From Hoylesella oralis ATCC 33269 (GTDB lineage Bacteria; Bacteroidota; Bacteroidia; Bacteroidales; Bacteroidaceae), in NCBI RefSeq assembly GCF_000185145.2, contig NZ_GL833116.1, forward strand, positions 250,501-314,500: a stretch of DNA of 64,000 nucleotides. The letters are read 5' to 3'. The notes beneath the pieces are model-generated. The model worked only from the letters and a program-made list of their open reading frames with translations, did no database searches and was not told the DNA's origin. The translations under genes were made by a program, and so were the position numbers. Shown here piece by piece: positions 56,665 to 64,000 of this stretch. Positions within the stretch are counted from its first letter, which is position 1. The number at the start of each line of letters is the position of its first letter.

Positions 56665-57702
56665 ATGAACAGAAAACTATTTGTATGGACGGCGCTGATG
56701 TTTGCTGCCGTCTTGTTGTTTGCCTCGTGCGATAAGAATGCACTTGAGGCCCCGAAGCCGAAGGTGGAGGATGAAATCAAAGGACATGATGAGTGGAATA
56801 AGATTAAACTGGTGATGCGAATGGGCAAAATGAGTGCCGATAATAAGTTTGTAGAGGCCTACGACGAGTCGTATCAGAACGTGATACCCGTGAAACAGGT
56901 TATAGAAATAGGCCGTGCAGCGGGTGGTACGGGCAGTGTTCAGATACAAAGTGCGCTCAAAGAGTTCCAAGTTATCAAGGGCAGCAATGTTTATTATACG
57001 CTCGAGATGTTATATTACGATCGCAAAGGCAGGCTGATGAACGAACAATTTTGTACTTGTCCGGCCAAAAAGGAGTTACAGATGCTGCCCATACACCAGC
57101 ATTTTTTTACGATCAGCGATAAGGATTTTTCAGGAAAGGAGGCCTATCCGACCACGCTCGATGGCAAAGAAATAGATGAATTCGGTAAGTCTGGCGGCAC
57201 AAGACCGTCGTTTCAACAGCTACAGAAGCTAACGAAAACGGTATTCAATTACTCTTATCGCGATACAGATCCCGTGGACAAAACGATAGGAGATACCTAT
57301 CAGGATGAGAAGACAGGCAAGAGCCGCACCGTGGACCGGATAAGGAAAGGCCGTTCGTTGGATGCCTCGGTACCTTACGACCGTGTAGGATTGAAAGGAT
57401 ATTTCCGGTTTGTGCGTGCCGACATACGCTTCCAGATGCGCATAGACCTCGTTCATGTACTGCCGGGGGATAAGTATATCGGTCGTGGAGAGGGTGGATT
57501 GCTCGATTTCGATGAGCGTCATCCGGCATGGAGTGTTAGCGATGTGATACTTAAACTGCCTTTCCGTGTGGTGGCCGATGCCGATAATAACATCGACGTT
57601 TACGTAAAGGAATTGGCCAAGGTGCTTGGTAAAGACGAAAAAGATGTGGCGGCAATACTTAAAAGTAGCGATATAAAAGTGCAGAAGGGCTTCCGAATGT
57701 AA
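56665..57702 (+). CDS. Receptor-linked lipoprotein A
   Basis: 345 residues. The signal ends VLLFASC with the lipid Cys at about 22. It begins 10 bp after the TonB receptor. The family is not named to me, but it is related to the next protein: both share an NYSYRDTDP / DYRYRDTNP motif, a YDRVGLKGYF / DYVGFKGYF motif, and a LKLPFRVVA / FNLPIRVIA motif near the end. A shared fold with a common ligand or partner is likely. Confidence 0.75.
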   Translation: MNRKLFVWTALMFAAVLLFASCDKNALEAPKPKVEDEIKGHDEWNKIKLVMRMGKMSADNKFVEAYDESYQNVIPVKQVIEIGRAAGGTGSVQIQSALKEFQVIKGSNVYYTLEMLYYDRKGRLMNEQFCTCPAKKELQMLPIHQHFFTISDKDFSGKEAYPTTLDGKEIDEFGKSGGTRPSFQQLQKLTKTVFNYSYRDTDPVDKTIGDTYQDEKTGKSRTVDRIRKGRSLDASVPYDRVGLKGYFRFVRADIRFQMRIDLVHVLPGDKYIGRGEGGLLDFDERHPAWSVSDVILKLPFRVVADADNNIDVYVKELAKVLGKDEKDVAAILKSSDIKVQKGFRM

Positions 57703-57773
57703 GCACGGCAACCTGTTCTTATGTACAATTTGTTCATAGTAAAATAAAAACAAACCTAAAATAATTGTCAATT

Positions 57774-58850
57774 ATGTATAGAATTTTAAACAAATCGATA
57801 TGGGCGGGCATGGTGTTTATCCTTATGTCTGCCGTATTTACGGCTTGCTCTTCCGACGATAACAACACCCCCGCACCCGAGCCGCAGCCTAAACCTAAGG
57901 TAGAAGGCGATATAGACTGGGCCACTTGCGAAGTGCTTTTTAAGGAAGGACACCTGCATGGCGCAAAGTTTCACGGTAATCCCATGTCTTCTAAAATGAC
58001 CTTCCCGAGAGAGCAACATTGTGTGCTGAAGAAGAATGCCGACGGCACCATCGCCCTGATATCGGGTAAGGGAATGGAAGGGCGCAAATACTTTGTGGCG
58101 CTCGGAGGGTATTACTATGCCCTGCGTCTGGTATTTAAAAATGCTGCCGGAAAGGTGTTGAACGACGAAATAAGCAGCAAAGAAAATGCGTCGCATTATC
58201 AGATTTTCTACACTGTATCCGACCTCGACGACAGCGGTAAGCCGTATGTACCGAAGAATGTACGTACGGGGAATGCTCTTAAAGGCGATTGGGACAAGAA
58301 AGACTTTGCCGCAAGAGCAGCGATGAGTTCAGACTTTTTCGACTATAGATACCGCGATACCAATCCCGACAGCTTACAGATATCCACACAAATACCCGGA
58401 GGCAGCGCAGACGATGTGGTAAGCCTCCTGCGTATAGGGCGCGTTACAGACGGCACGCAACCACAGGATTACGTCGGTTTCAAGGGCTATTTCAATTTCT
58501 ATTTGCAACCTAAAGATGAAGAAGAGCAGGAACTTCCGAGCTATTTCATTGCCATGCGACTGCTCTATGCCAAAGCCACGAAGTACTTAGCTACGGCCGA
58601 TCCCGACGATGAAGACGATACCTATAAAAATATTAAGCGGCCTCTACCTTATTATTCTGCACCGACTGAGTGGAAAGAAGTATTGCGCTTTAATCTCCCG
58701 ATACGTGTTATTGCAGAGCAAAACGACTCGTTCCGCGATCCTGAACGCTTCTATGAAGACCTTAAACGGGAGTTCAAAAAGAGCGTAGAGGAACTAAAGA
58801 AAGAGTATGAAGAGCTTATTCCCGACGATAACAGCAGCTTTTATATGTAA
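57774..58850 (+). CDS. Receptor-linked lipoprotein B, with HxHG/FHGNP motif
   Basis: 358 residues from the ATG at 57774; the frame upstream has only a TTG. The signal ends AVFTAC, followed by SSDDNN, a probable surface-export signal, then a Pro-rich linker. Near residue 60 it has EGHLHGAKFHGNPM, a His-rich motif that could bind metal. The shared motifs with lipoprotein A show that the two are paralogues, with low overall identity. It would sit on the cell surface next to the TonB receptor and deliver the ligand. A strong terminator follows. Confidence 0.78.
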   Translation: MYRILNKSIWAGMVFILMSAVFTACSSDDNNTPAPEPQPKPKVEGDIDWATCEVLFKEGHLHGAKFHGNPMSSKMTFPREQHCVLKKNADGTIALISGKGMEGRKYFVALGGYYYALRLVFKNAAGKVLNDEISSKENASHYQIFYTVSDLDDSGKPYVPKNVRTGNALKGDWDKKDFAARAAMSSDFFDYRYRDTNPDSLQISTQIPGGSADDVVSLLRIGRVTDGTQPQDYVGFKGYFNFYLQPKDEEEQELPSYFIAMRLLYAKATKYLATADPDDEDDTYKNIKRPLPYYSAPTEWKEVLRFNLPIRVIAEQNDSFRDPERFYEDLKREFKKSVEELKKEYEELIPDDNSSFYM

Positions 58851-58884
58851 TTACAGCCTTTAGATAAGGAAAACAGACGATACT

Positions 58885-58922
58885 AATGCCACGCAATTAG
58901 CTTAAATTGCGTGGCATTTTTC
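58885..58922 (+). terminator. Terminator of the receptor-lipoprotein operon
   Basis: Perfect 14-bp stem AATGCCACGCAATT (58885-58898) and AATTGCGTGGCATT (58905-58918), 6-nt loop, T5 tract. Confidence 0.94.
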
Positions 58923-59088
58923 GGCTATCTATCCTAATATAGTTCCTAATAAGAACAAAAAAATGGGGTAGTTTCTCATAATTTACAATAAAAAAAGTAT
59001 TTTCTTAAAAGAATTGTTTACCTTTACAGCCGGTTACGATTATTTGTAACACAACATAAGAGTTTTAACGAAGCGTTATGCTTATCTT

Positions 59089-59211
59089 GTGGCTTGAAAA
59101 CTTAGGAAACTTTCAAAGAAATACAGAGAATGCATACGGATCGCCACGCATAAAGGCGTGGGCTGTAAACCGTATTCTGTATTTCAGGTATTCCTAAGAC
59201 CTTCAAGCTAC
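59089..59211. ncRNA. Nested 123-nt hairpin, candidate structured RNA
   Basis: Five helices nest in strict order: GTGGCTTGAA (59089-59098) with TTCAAGCTAC (59202-59211); CTTAGGAA (59101-59108) with TTCCTAAG (59191-59198); GAAATACAGA (59118-59127) with TCTGTATTTC (59176-59185); ATACGG (59134-59139) with CCGTAT (59170-59175); and CCACGC (59144-59149) with GCGTGG (59156-59161), closed by a 6-nt loop. That is 40 base pairs with small internal loops. It lies in a 720-bp gap with no gene. An RNA like 6S, a leader of the LRR gene, or a mobile inverted repeat are all possible; the strand is not fixed. Nothing else is recognisable in 58923-59640. Confidence 0.6.
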
Positions 59212-59640
59212 GAATGTGGGCATTGCAGTTCCACGCTTCATGTGTAATAAAAGGGCCTTTTACGAGGAACAGACGGGGCATATAAGGAGTTTATGCGTAT
59301 GGTGTATAAGGAATAGACACGGTTTTTAATGAAATTCATGCTATTTTATAGAATAGAGAGTTGTAATTCTTTAAAAGCAAACTATTTATATTTTATTGAA
59401 GTTTCGCAGATGTTTAGCTTCTTAAAATGTAAGATGTTGTGCTGTTAAGATGCAAAGACATTAGTTATAGGTACTAAAAACGAATTGAATAAATAGTTTA
59501 GGTTTGCAGGTTTAATTCGCTGTTTTTCGGTAATTCAACGGCTTGCAGACTTGTGTAAACTTGATAGATAGTCTTACAATTTTATTTATATTTTGCAGTA
59601 GTGGGTAACAACTGCAGTTAAAAGAGAATTAATAAAAGAA

Positions 59641-61572
59641 ATGAAAAGAATTATATTGTTGTGCTTTGCCATGCTGAGTATAGGGTATGCCATGGCAACA
59701 CTCGAAACCAAAGTGGCAGCAGATGGCTCTGTAACACTTACGTTGAAGGCCGCCGGAGATTTGGCCAATGGCTTCAACGGGTTACAGGAAAGCGTTAAAA
59801 ATGCCAAGAAAATAGCTGTTGTTACGGCTGCCGGCGTATCTATGAGCAGTGCAGATATGACGGCTTTGTGTGGCGGTTATGATGGGGCAAAGTTCCCTTT
59901 AATGGAGAAACTCTACTTGGAAAATGCCGATGTTTCTAACGACGACGACCTTAAATGGGTAAGTGTAAACACGCATCTGAAGTCGATTACTTTTCCTAAA
60001 AACACGAAGAAGATACCGGACAGGTGCTTGAAATTTGCAGGACATGGAACTGTTGAAGAAGTTATTATTCCCGATAATCCCGACCGTTCGCTTACTATCG
60101 GCGCGCAAGCCTTTGCCATTTCTACGTTAAAGCGGGTGGTATTGGGCTGCGTATCGAGCGGAACAATAGAGTTACAGGCTTTCTTGGATTGTACTGCACT
60201 GACCAAAGTAGACTTTCATACGGGGTGGACAAAAATCGATTATCAGGCGTTTCTCGGTTGTACGGCACTGAAAGACGTTGTGTTGCCCGAAGGAATTACA
60301 GAAATAGGGTATGGCGCTTTTTCGGGTTCTGCCATAGAAACGATACATTTGCCAAGCACTCTGAAGACCATACGTGCAACGGCTTTTCTCTGTAGTAACC
60401 TGAAATCGATAACTATACCGGCAGGTGTAGAGCTGATAGAGGGGCAGGCTTTCCAGAACTGTTATAACCTGTCGGATGTATATGTGTTGGGTGCGAATAC
60501 GAAAGCACAGGAACAAGCGTTCCCTCCGGCTAACACCTATAATTACAATTACAACGGTGCAGGAGCCGGAGAAGTTGTAACTAAAGATGCATTTACTTGC
60601 GGCGACGGCAATATGCGCACCCGAACAGTGCTGCATTATCCTAAAGATGCTTACGACAAATATGTTAATCAGAACACGAAAACATTGGGCACAGCGGGGA
60701 ATACTGCACGTTACGTGACCGATAAAGACGGCAACAGATGGCCCGTTGTCGATGAAGGAAAGTACAATAATAATACAGGTGATTACGCCGGATGGAACAA
60801 CTTTATGCTCGTATCGGGGCTGAAAAAGGAGGAAACTTGGGAGGATGATAAGCGTATAGATGATAAATGGTACACGCTGTGCCTGCCGTTCGACATGACC
60901 GAGACGCAGCTCAAAAGCGCGTACGGCAGTACTGTAGAAGTGGTGGAATTTTCGGATGTAGAGGTTACTACGAGTGCCGATCACGACAAAATGATAACAT
61001 TGAAATTCAAAACTCCCGTTACTTCCACCCGTGCTCACCATCCCTATATGATCCACCCGGGAATGCATGCAGGCACGGCAACGGGTGTAAAGACCACTAT
61101 CACCGGCATTGAAAAACAAGAGGAGAAACAAGAAAGTCTTGAAAACCAAAAGGTTGTTGTAACTAAAGATGGCGTTACCTACACGTTTATAGGCAATTAT
61201 GAAAAAACGAAGCATCTGCCTGCACCGTCTTATTACTACTATTCGGGGAAAGACGTATCGCAGTTTGCCAACGCATTTTATAAGTGGACTGCTGCCAACT
61301 CGGGTACATGGACACCGTACACCGCATGCGTAGTTCTCGATAAGGATAATGGTGCGAATGCCAAACCTATGGTTTCGTTCTTCTCAAAGGAGGATAACAG
61401 CCCGACGGGTATAAATTCTGTTACTGCCGGAAAGGGCATCTCAGACCGCCAGCCGGCCGACAATAAGGTGTACAACATGAACGGGCAGGTGGTATGCAGC
61501 GGTAATGTAAACCTGAAAAACCTGTCCAAAGGCATCTATATAGTGAATGGTAAGAAGTATATTGTACGATAA
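59641..61572 (+). CDS. T9SS-exported BspA-type leucine-rich-repeat protein
   Basis: 643 residues. The signal peptide ends near GYAMA (residue 19). Residues 80-290 contain BspA/LRR_5 repeats, recognisable as ALTKVDFHTGWTKIDYQAFL, ALKDVVLPEGITEIGYGAF and NLKSITIPAGVELIEGQAF. A second domain (about 370-590) has WYTLCLPFDMTETQLKSAYG, common in Prevotella surface proteins. The last 45 residues (VYNMNGQVVCSGNVN, KGIYIVNGKKYIVR) are a T9SS type A sorting tail. LRR proteins of this kind bind host fibronectin and other bacteria in oral relatives. A 65-codon gene follows after 16 bp. Confidence 0.88.
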   Translation: MKRIILLCFAMLSIGYAMATLETKVAADGSVTLTLKAAGDLANGFNGLQESVKNAKKIAVVTAAGVSMSSADMTALCGGYDGAKFPLMEKLYLENADVSNDDDLKWVSVNTHLKSITFPKNTKKIPDRCLKFAGHGTVEEVIIPDNPDRSLTIGAQAFAISTLKRVVLGCVSSGTIELQAFLDCTALTKVDFHTGWTKIDYQAFLGCTALKDVVLPEGITEIGYGAFSGSAIETIHLPSTLKTIRATAFLCSNLKSITIPAGVELIEGQAFQNCYNLSDVYVLGANTKAQEQAFPPANTYNYNYNGAGAGEVVTKDAFTCGDGNMRTRTVLHYPKDAYDKYVNQNTKTLGTAGNTARYVTDKDGNRWPVVDEGKYNNNTGDYAGWNNFMLVSGLKKEETWEDDKRIDDKWYTLCLPFDMTETQLKSAYGSTVEVVEFSDVEVTTSADHDKMITLKFKTPVTSTRAHHPYMIHPGMHAGTATGVKTTITGIEKQEEKQESLENQKVVVTKDGVTYTFIGNYEKTKHLPAPSYYYYSGKDVSQFANAFYKWTAANSGTWTPYTACVVLDKDNGANAKPMVSFFSKEDNSPTGINSVTAGKGISDRQPADNKVYNMNGQVVCSGNVNLKNLSKGIYIVNGKKYIVR

Positions 61573-61588
61573 ATAAGAAAAATAAACA

Positions 61589-61786
61589 ATGAAAAATAGG
61601 TATATAAAACCTACTTGCGAAGTTGTATTTATGGAAATCTCGCGCCTTTGCAGCGGCAGTGGAACAAACGCAGGCGCCAGTATCGGCGGACAAGGAAGCC
61701 CCAATGAGCAAGAACAGGGACATATAGAAACCGGTGGACCCGGTGTATCGGGTGCCAAAGGAACTTGGTTAGAAGAGGAATGGTAA
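61589..61786 (+). CDS. Small protein downstream of the LRR gene, YIKP family
   Basis: 65 residues: MKNRYIKPTCEVVFMEISRL at the start, a Gly/Ser-rich middle (GSGTNAGASIGGQGSPNEQE) and an acidic Trp end (GTWLEEEW). Small proteins with a YIKP-type start, glycine-rich middle and acidic end are frequent in Prevotella genomes, from memory, but have no assigned function. There is no signal peptide. It shares the LRR transcript and ends 40 bp before the terminator. The start resembles a leader and the Gly-rich rest a cargo, so a precursor peptide is one possibility. Confidence 0.65.
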   Translation: MKNRYIKPTCEVVFMEISRLCSGSGTNAGASIGGQGSPNEQEQGHIETGGPGVSGAKGTWLEEEW

Positions 61787-61826
61787 AGTAACATAAAAGT
61801 CTTTCCCGAAAGTGAAACGATAGAAA

Positions 61827-61866
61827 GGGCTGCAAGGTTTCTATAACGCTTGCAGCCCGTCTTTTT
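61827..61866 (+). terminator. Terminator of the LRR transcript
   Basis: Perfect 10-bp stem GGGCTGCAAG (61827-61836) and CTTGCAGCCC (61849-61858), then GTCTTTTT. Confidence 0.92.
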
Positions 61867-61979
61867 GATGTTCCGTATGTTTATTCGGCATAGAGATGTT
61901 GTATAAAGTGCGTATTTCTTATGTGTAATCGCGATAAAATATATTACTGTAATTCACGAGCGTATCGCGAATTTTTCGT

Positions 61980-61987
61980 AACTTTGT
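61980..61987 (+). promoter_or_regulatory. -7 box of the P-loop/CYTH gene
   Basis: TAACTTTG, 23 bp before the ATG at 62011. It fixes that start over the longer frame. Confidence 0.55.
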
Positions 61988-62010
61988 CGCCTTATTCTTT
62001 AATTGTTAAT

Positions 62011-63102
62011 ATGAACAATATCAAAAAGATAGTCCTCACGGGAGGACCATGTGCAGGTAAGACCACTGCACTCGTAAAAGTGATAGAACACTTCTCGAGT
62101 CTGGGCTTCAAAGTGTTTACCATTCCCGAAGTTCCCACGCTGTTCAGTCAGTCGGGCATGGACTATCTAACCACGAACAAAGGCTTCTTTTATGAAGGCG
62201 AAAAGGCAACGCTCGAAATACAGATGGCATTGGAAGACAAGTTCATGCGCATGGCTTCGGAATGTAAGGAGCCGACAATCATCGTTTGCGACCGCGGGGC
62301 AATGGATATTTCGACATACATGAAGCCCGAGATGTGGCGCGAGATAACGGCGTCGATCGGTACTTCTACCGCCGAACTTCGCGACCATCGTTACGACGCG
62401 GTGCTCCATCTTGTATCGGCAGCCGATGGGGCCGAACAGTTTTATACTACCGACAATAACAAGCACCGCAGCGAAGGACTGGAGCTGGCACGGCAGTTGG
62501 ATAAGAAAGTAATTGCGGCTTGGACGGGACATCCGTACCTGCGGGTAATCAATAACCATGAAGATTTCAGCAATAAAGTTTACCGTGTGCTGAAAGAGAT
62601 ATCGAGTGTACTCGGCCTGCCGCAACCTATCGAAGAGGAGCGCAAGTACATCGTGGAGCTTCAGGGTGCCGTTCCAGACTGCATAGAGAGCGACATCACA
62701 CAGACTTATCTGGTGGCCGAACCCGGTAGCGAGATACGCCTGCGTCGCCGCAGATGGCAGGGTAAGTACGTTAATGTGCTCACCACGAAGAAACGAATAT
62801 CGGCAACAGAGCAGATACAGACCGAACGTCAGATCAATAACAACCTCTATTCGTCGCTTTTGCAGCAAGCTGATCCGTACCGACATACTATCCGTAAGGT
62901 GCGTAGGAGCTTCATTTGGAAAGGACAGTACTTCGAACTCGACGATTATCTTGCCCCTGTAAGCCATTTAATGATACTCGAAACCAAGGGTGTTGTAGAA
63001 GATGAAGCCGTGAAGTTCCCGCCTTTTGTGAAAGTAATCGAGGATATTACGGGCAATTCAGAGTATTACAATTACAATCTCGCACTGCGGGCGAATTCGT
63101 AA
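62011..63102 (+). CDS. P-loop ATPase fused to a CYTH (triphosphate tunnel) domain
   Basis: 363 residues from the ATG at 62011; the frame to 61921 crosses the promoter box. Residues 1-190 form an AAA_28-like NTPase: Walker A GGPCAGKTT at 11-19, the Asp of ICDRGAMDIS as Walker B or lid, and a RHDRYD-type basic loop. Residues 205-355 are a CYTH domain: ExExK motif within EEERKYIVEL (208-212), REIRLRRRRWQGKYVN-type Arg strand, FELDDY and the late Glu of MILETKGV. CYTH enzymes act on tri- or polyphosphates. Fusion to a P-loop kinase recalls the plant TTM proteins. Substrate unknown. Confidence 0.85.
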   Translation: MNNIKKIVLTGGPCAGKTTALVKVIEHFSSLGFKVFTIPEVPTLFSQSGMDYLTTNKGFFYEGEKATLEIQMALEDKFMRMASECKEPTIIVCDRGAMDISTYMKPEMWREITASIGTSTAELRDHRYDAVLHLVSAADGAEQFYTTDNNKHRSEGLELARQLDKKVIAAWTGHPYLRVINNHEDFSNKVYRVLKEISSVLGLPQPIEEERKYIVELQGAVPDCIESDITQTYLVAEPGSEIRLRRRRWQGKYVNVLTTKKRISATEQIQTERQINNNLYSSLLQQADPYRHTIRKVRRSFIWKGQYFELDDYLAPVSHLMILETKGVVEDEAVKFPPFVKVIEDITGNSEYYNYNLALRANS

Positions 63103-63152
63103 TTTGTTCCGAAAAAGCCGGTTAACCGAAATGTAAACCAAGGTAACGCATA

Positions 63153-63635
63153 ATGAGAAAGTTATTTATACCGCTACTGTTGCTTGCCATGTTGTGTGCT
63201 TTTGCATGCGGATCACGTACGGATAACGGCAAACAGAACGCAGAACAAGTTCATGAAATCGTGATAGATACCATTGCTGCGGACGATTCTTTACCCGATG
63301 ATGTAATAGAGGGAGCAGGCTGTATTTACTATCGTACAAAGGGCAGATTTGTGAACGAAGAACCTCAAACGGATGTTATTTTCAACGCAGGATATCCCTA
63401 TGCGGCCATGAAGATCAATGGAGAATTGCAGATAATGAAGCTGATACGTTGTAATGATAATTTCTCTGTGACTGTTTTTAAGAACAAGAAATACACGGTG
63501 GTAGTCCGTGTATCCAAAGAAAAGGCATGGGGTGGGGAAGACTCATCCGGTGCTCTTCAGGAAGGAACCATCACCGTAACCGACCGTAAAGGTGCGAAAA
63601 AGAAAATAAAGTTTTACGGATATTGCGGCTGTTAG
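63153..63635 (+). CDS. Lipoprotein of unknown function
   Basis: 160 residues. The signal LLLLAMLCAFAC gives the lipid Cys at 19. The following region is acidic and likely disordered to about 50; a beta-rich domain then runs to the end (TDVIFNAGYPYAAMKING, KYTVVVRVSKEKAWGG) and closes with YGYCGC. I recognise no family with certainty; it resembles small Prevotella proteins of the DUF4738 type. It is 50 bp after the P-loop/CYTH gene and may share its transcript. Confidence 0.7.
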   Translation: MRKLFIPLLLLAMLCAFACGSRTDNGKQNAEQVHEIVIDTIAADDSLPDDVIEGAGCIYYRTKGRFVNEEPQTDVIFNAGYPYAAMKINGELQIMKLIRCNDNFSVTVFKNKKYTVVVRVSKEKAWGGEDSSGALQEGTITVTDRKGAKKKIKFYGYCGC

Positions 63636-63704
63636 TAAAAAATCGTTATATCTTAGTTAAAGAATAAGGTCTTTAAATTACCGGCAATAGTTGGACAAAC
63701 GTTG

Positions 63705-63770
63705 AACTTAGTTGCAACAAAGTTATAACTAAGTTGTAGCGAAGTTGCAACTTTGCGCTTGCAACTTATT
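63705..63770. repeat. AGTTGCAAC-type short repeats and palindromes
   Basis: AACTTAGTT (63705-63713) and AACTAAGTT (63727-63735) form a 9-bp inverted repeat. AAGTTGCAACTT (63742-63753) is a perfect palindrome, followed by another TTGCAACTT. The section 63636-63704 holds nothing I can name. Confidence 0.6.
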
Positions 63771-63788
63771 GAAAATAAAGGTACGTTC

Positions 63789-64000
63789 CTATATATAGAA
63801 GATAGAAAAGGAACTTCGTCGAAGAAAAGAAGCTATGCCGTAGACTTCTTTTTTCTTTATATTTTTTCCGTCGTCCGTTTTCTTTTTCTTTTTCGTTCGT
63901 TTTGCCTGTCGGGCATATTTTTCTTTTTCAAATGCGATATTATCACGGTAGGCCGCTGCTCTGTGCGGTTGGTAACGGCGATAGTTGGTTCCTTTGATAA
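63789..64000 (-). CDS. Possible 3' end of a - strand gene, cut by the window edge
   Basis: One - strand frame is open from the window edge to a TAG at 63789-63791, reading NYRRYQPHRAAAYRDNIAFE and then a Lys-rich stretch. A second frame is open to a TAA at 63857-63859, just before the hairpin, reading TIAVTNRTEQRPTVIISHL. The second stop fits the terminator better, while the first frame reads more like protein. I cannot decide without the rest of the gene. Confidence 0.25.
   Translation of the reverse strand, partial: IKGTNYRRYQPHRAAAYRDNIAFEKEKYARQAKRTKKKKKTDDGKNIKKKEVYGIASFLRRSSFSIFYI
63825..63854. terminator. Bidirectional terminator at the right end
   Basis: Stem AAAAGAAG (63825-63832) with CTTCTTTT (63845-63852), inner CTA/TAG, 5-nt loop, T tract on the + side and T-rich run on the - side. 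Confidence 0.7.

Noticed and set aside
59089-59211. Intrinsic terminator or attenuator as explanation of the long hairpin
   Set aside because: It is 123 nt long, has internal loops, and no T tract follows on either strand. The operon upstream already ends in a strong terminator at 58885-58922.

Overview
This window is a chromosomal segment of a Bacteroidales bacterium, most likely a member of the Prevotellaceae. The grounds are: -7 promoter boxes of the form TAnnTTTG ahead of most transcription units; outer-membrane TonB-dependent receptors with partner lipoproteins; lipoproteins with an acidic surface-export signal after the lipid-modified Cys; BspA-like leucine-rich repeats; two secreted proteins with type IX secretion (T9SS) C-terminal sorting tails; and families typical of the group (DUF5020, DUF4348, 347-residue IlvC). 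The species call is inference. I found no rRNA, tRNA, transposase, prophage or true CRISPR array.

Layout. 0-7.8 kb: an OmpA-like protein, then the branched-chain amino acid genes ilvD, ilvB, ilvN, an acyl-ACP thioesterase and ilvC. 7.8-17.1 kb: recJ-recQ, two secreted or cytosolic peptidases, a patatin, a DUF805 membrane protein and trmD. 17.1-23 kb is accessory in character: two overlapping lipoprotein genes, a DUF5020 channel-like protein, a DUF488/dual-OB gene pair whose second gene carries an in-frame TAG, and islands of 22-bp tandem repeats. 23-29 kb: ligA, a B3/B4-domain protein, a Nudix hydrolase, a type II pantothenate kinase and a DASS transporter. 29-33.5 kb: a cobalamin riboswitch driving btuB-btuG-btuF-like genes. 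33.5-41 kb: 66-bp repeats, a PagL-like deacylase, pheS, DUF4348-murB-MBL, a candidate small RNA and a YtxH/holin-like membrane operon. 41-50 kb: a SPOR lipoprotein, ruvX, def, a TPR protein, thrS, a secreted beta-helix protein and the infC-rpmI-rplT operon. 50-58.9 kb: a secreted esterase-like protein, tex, and a putative metal or haem uptake locus (small His/Cys protein, TonB receptor, two related lipoproteins). 58.9-64 kb: a 123-nt nested hairpin, a T9SS-exported LRR protein with a 65-residue companion, a P-loop/CYTH fusion, and a lipoprotein.

How the genes work together. The ilv cluster makes the valine/isoleucine precursors and shares its transcript with an enzyme that releases fatty acids. 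The riboswitch unit forms a surface-to-periplasm relay for corrinoids, though the inner-membrane BtuCD pump is not in the window. The 53.8-58.9 kb unit has the same receptor-plus-lipoprotein logic for an unproven ligand.

The features that standard annotation explains least are the nested hairpin at 59.1 kb, the TAG-interrupted dual-OB gene, the 22-bp-periodic repeat islands, a promoter embedded in an inverted repeat with no gene after it (22.5 kb), and a short promoter-to-terminator transcript at 39.5 kb.
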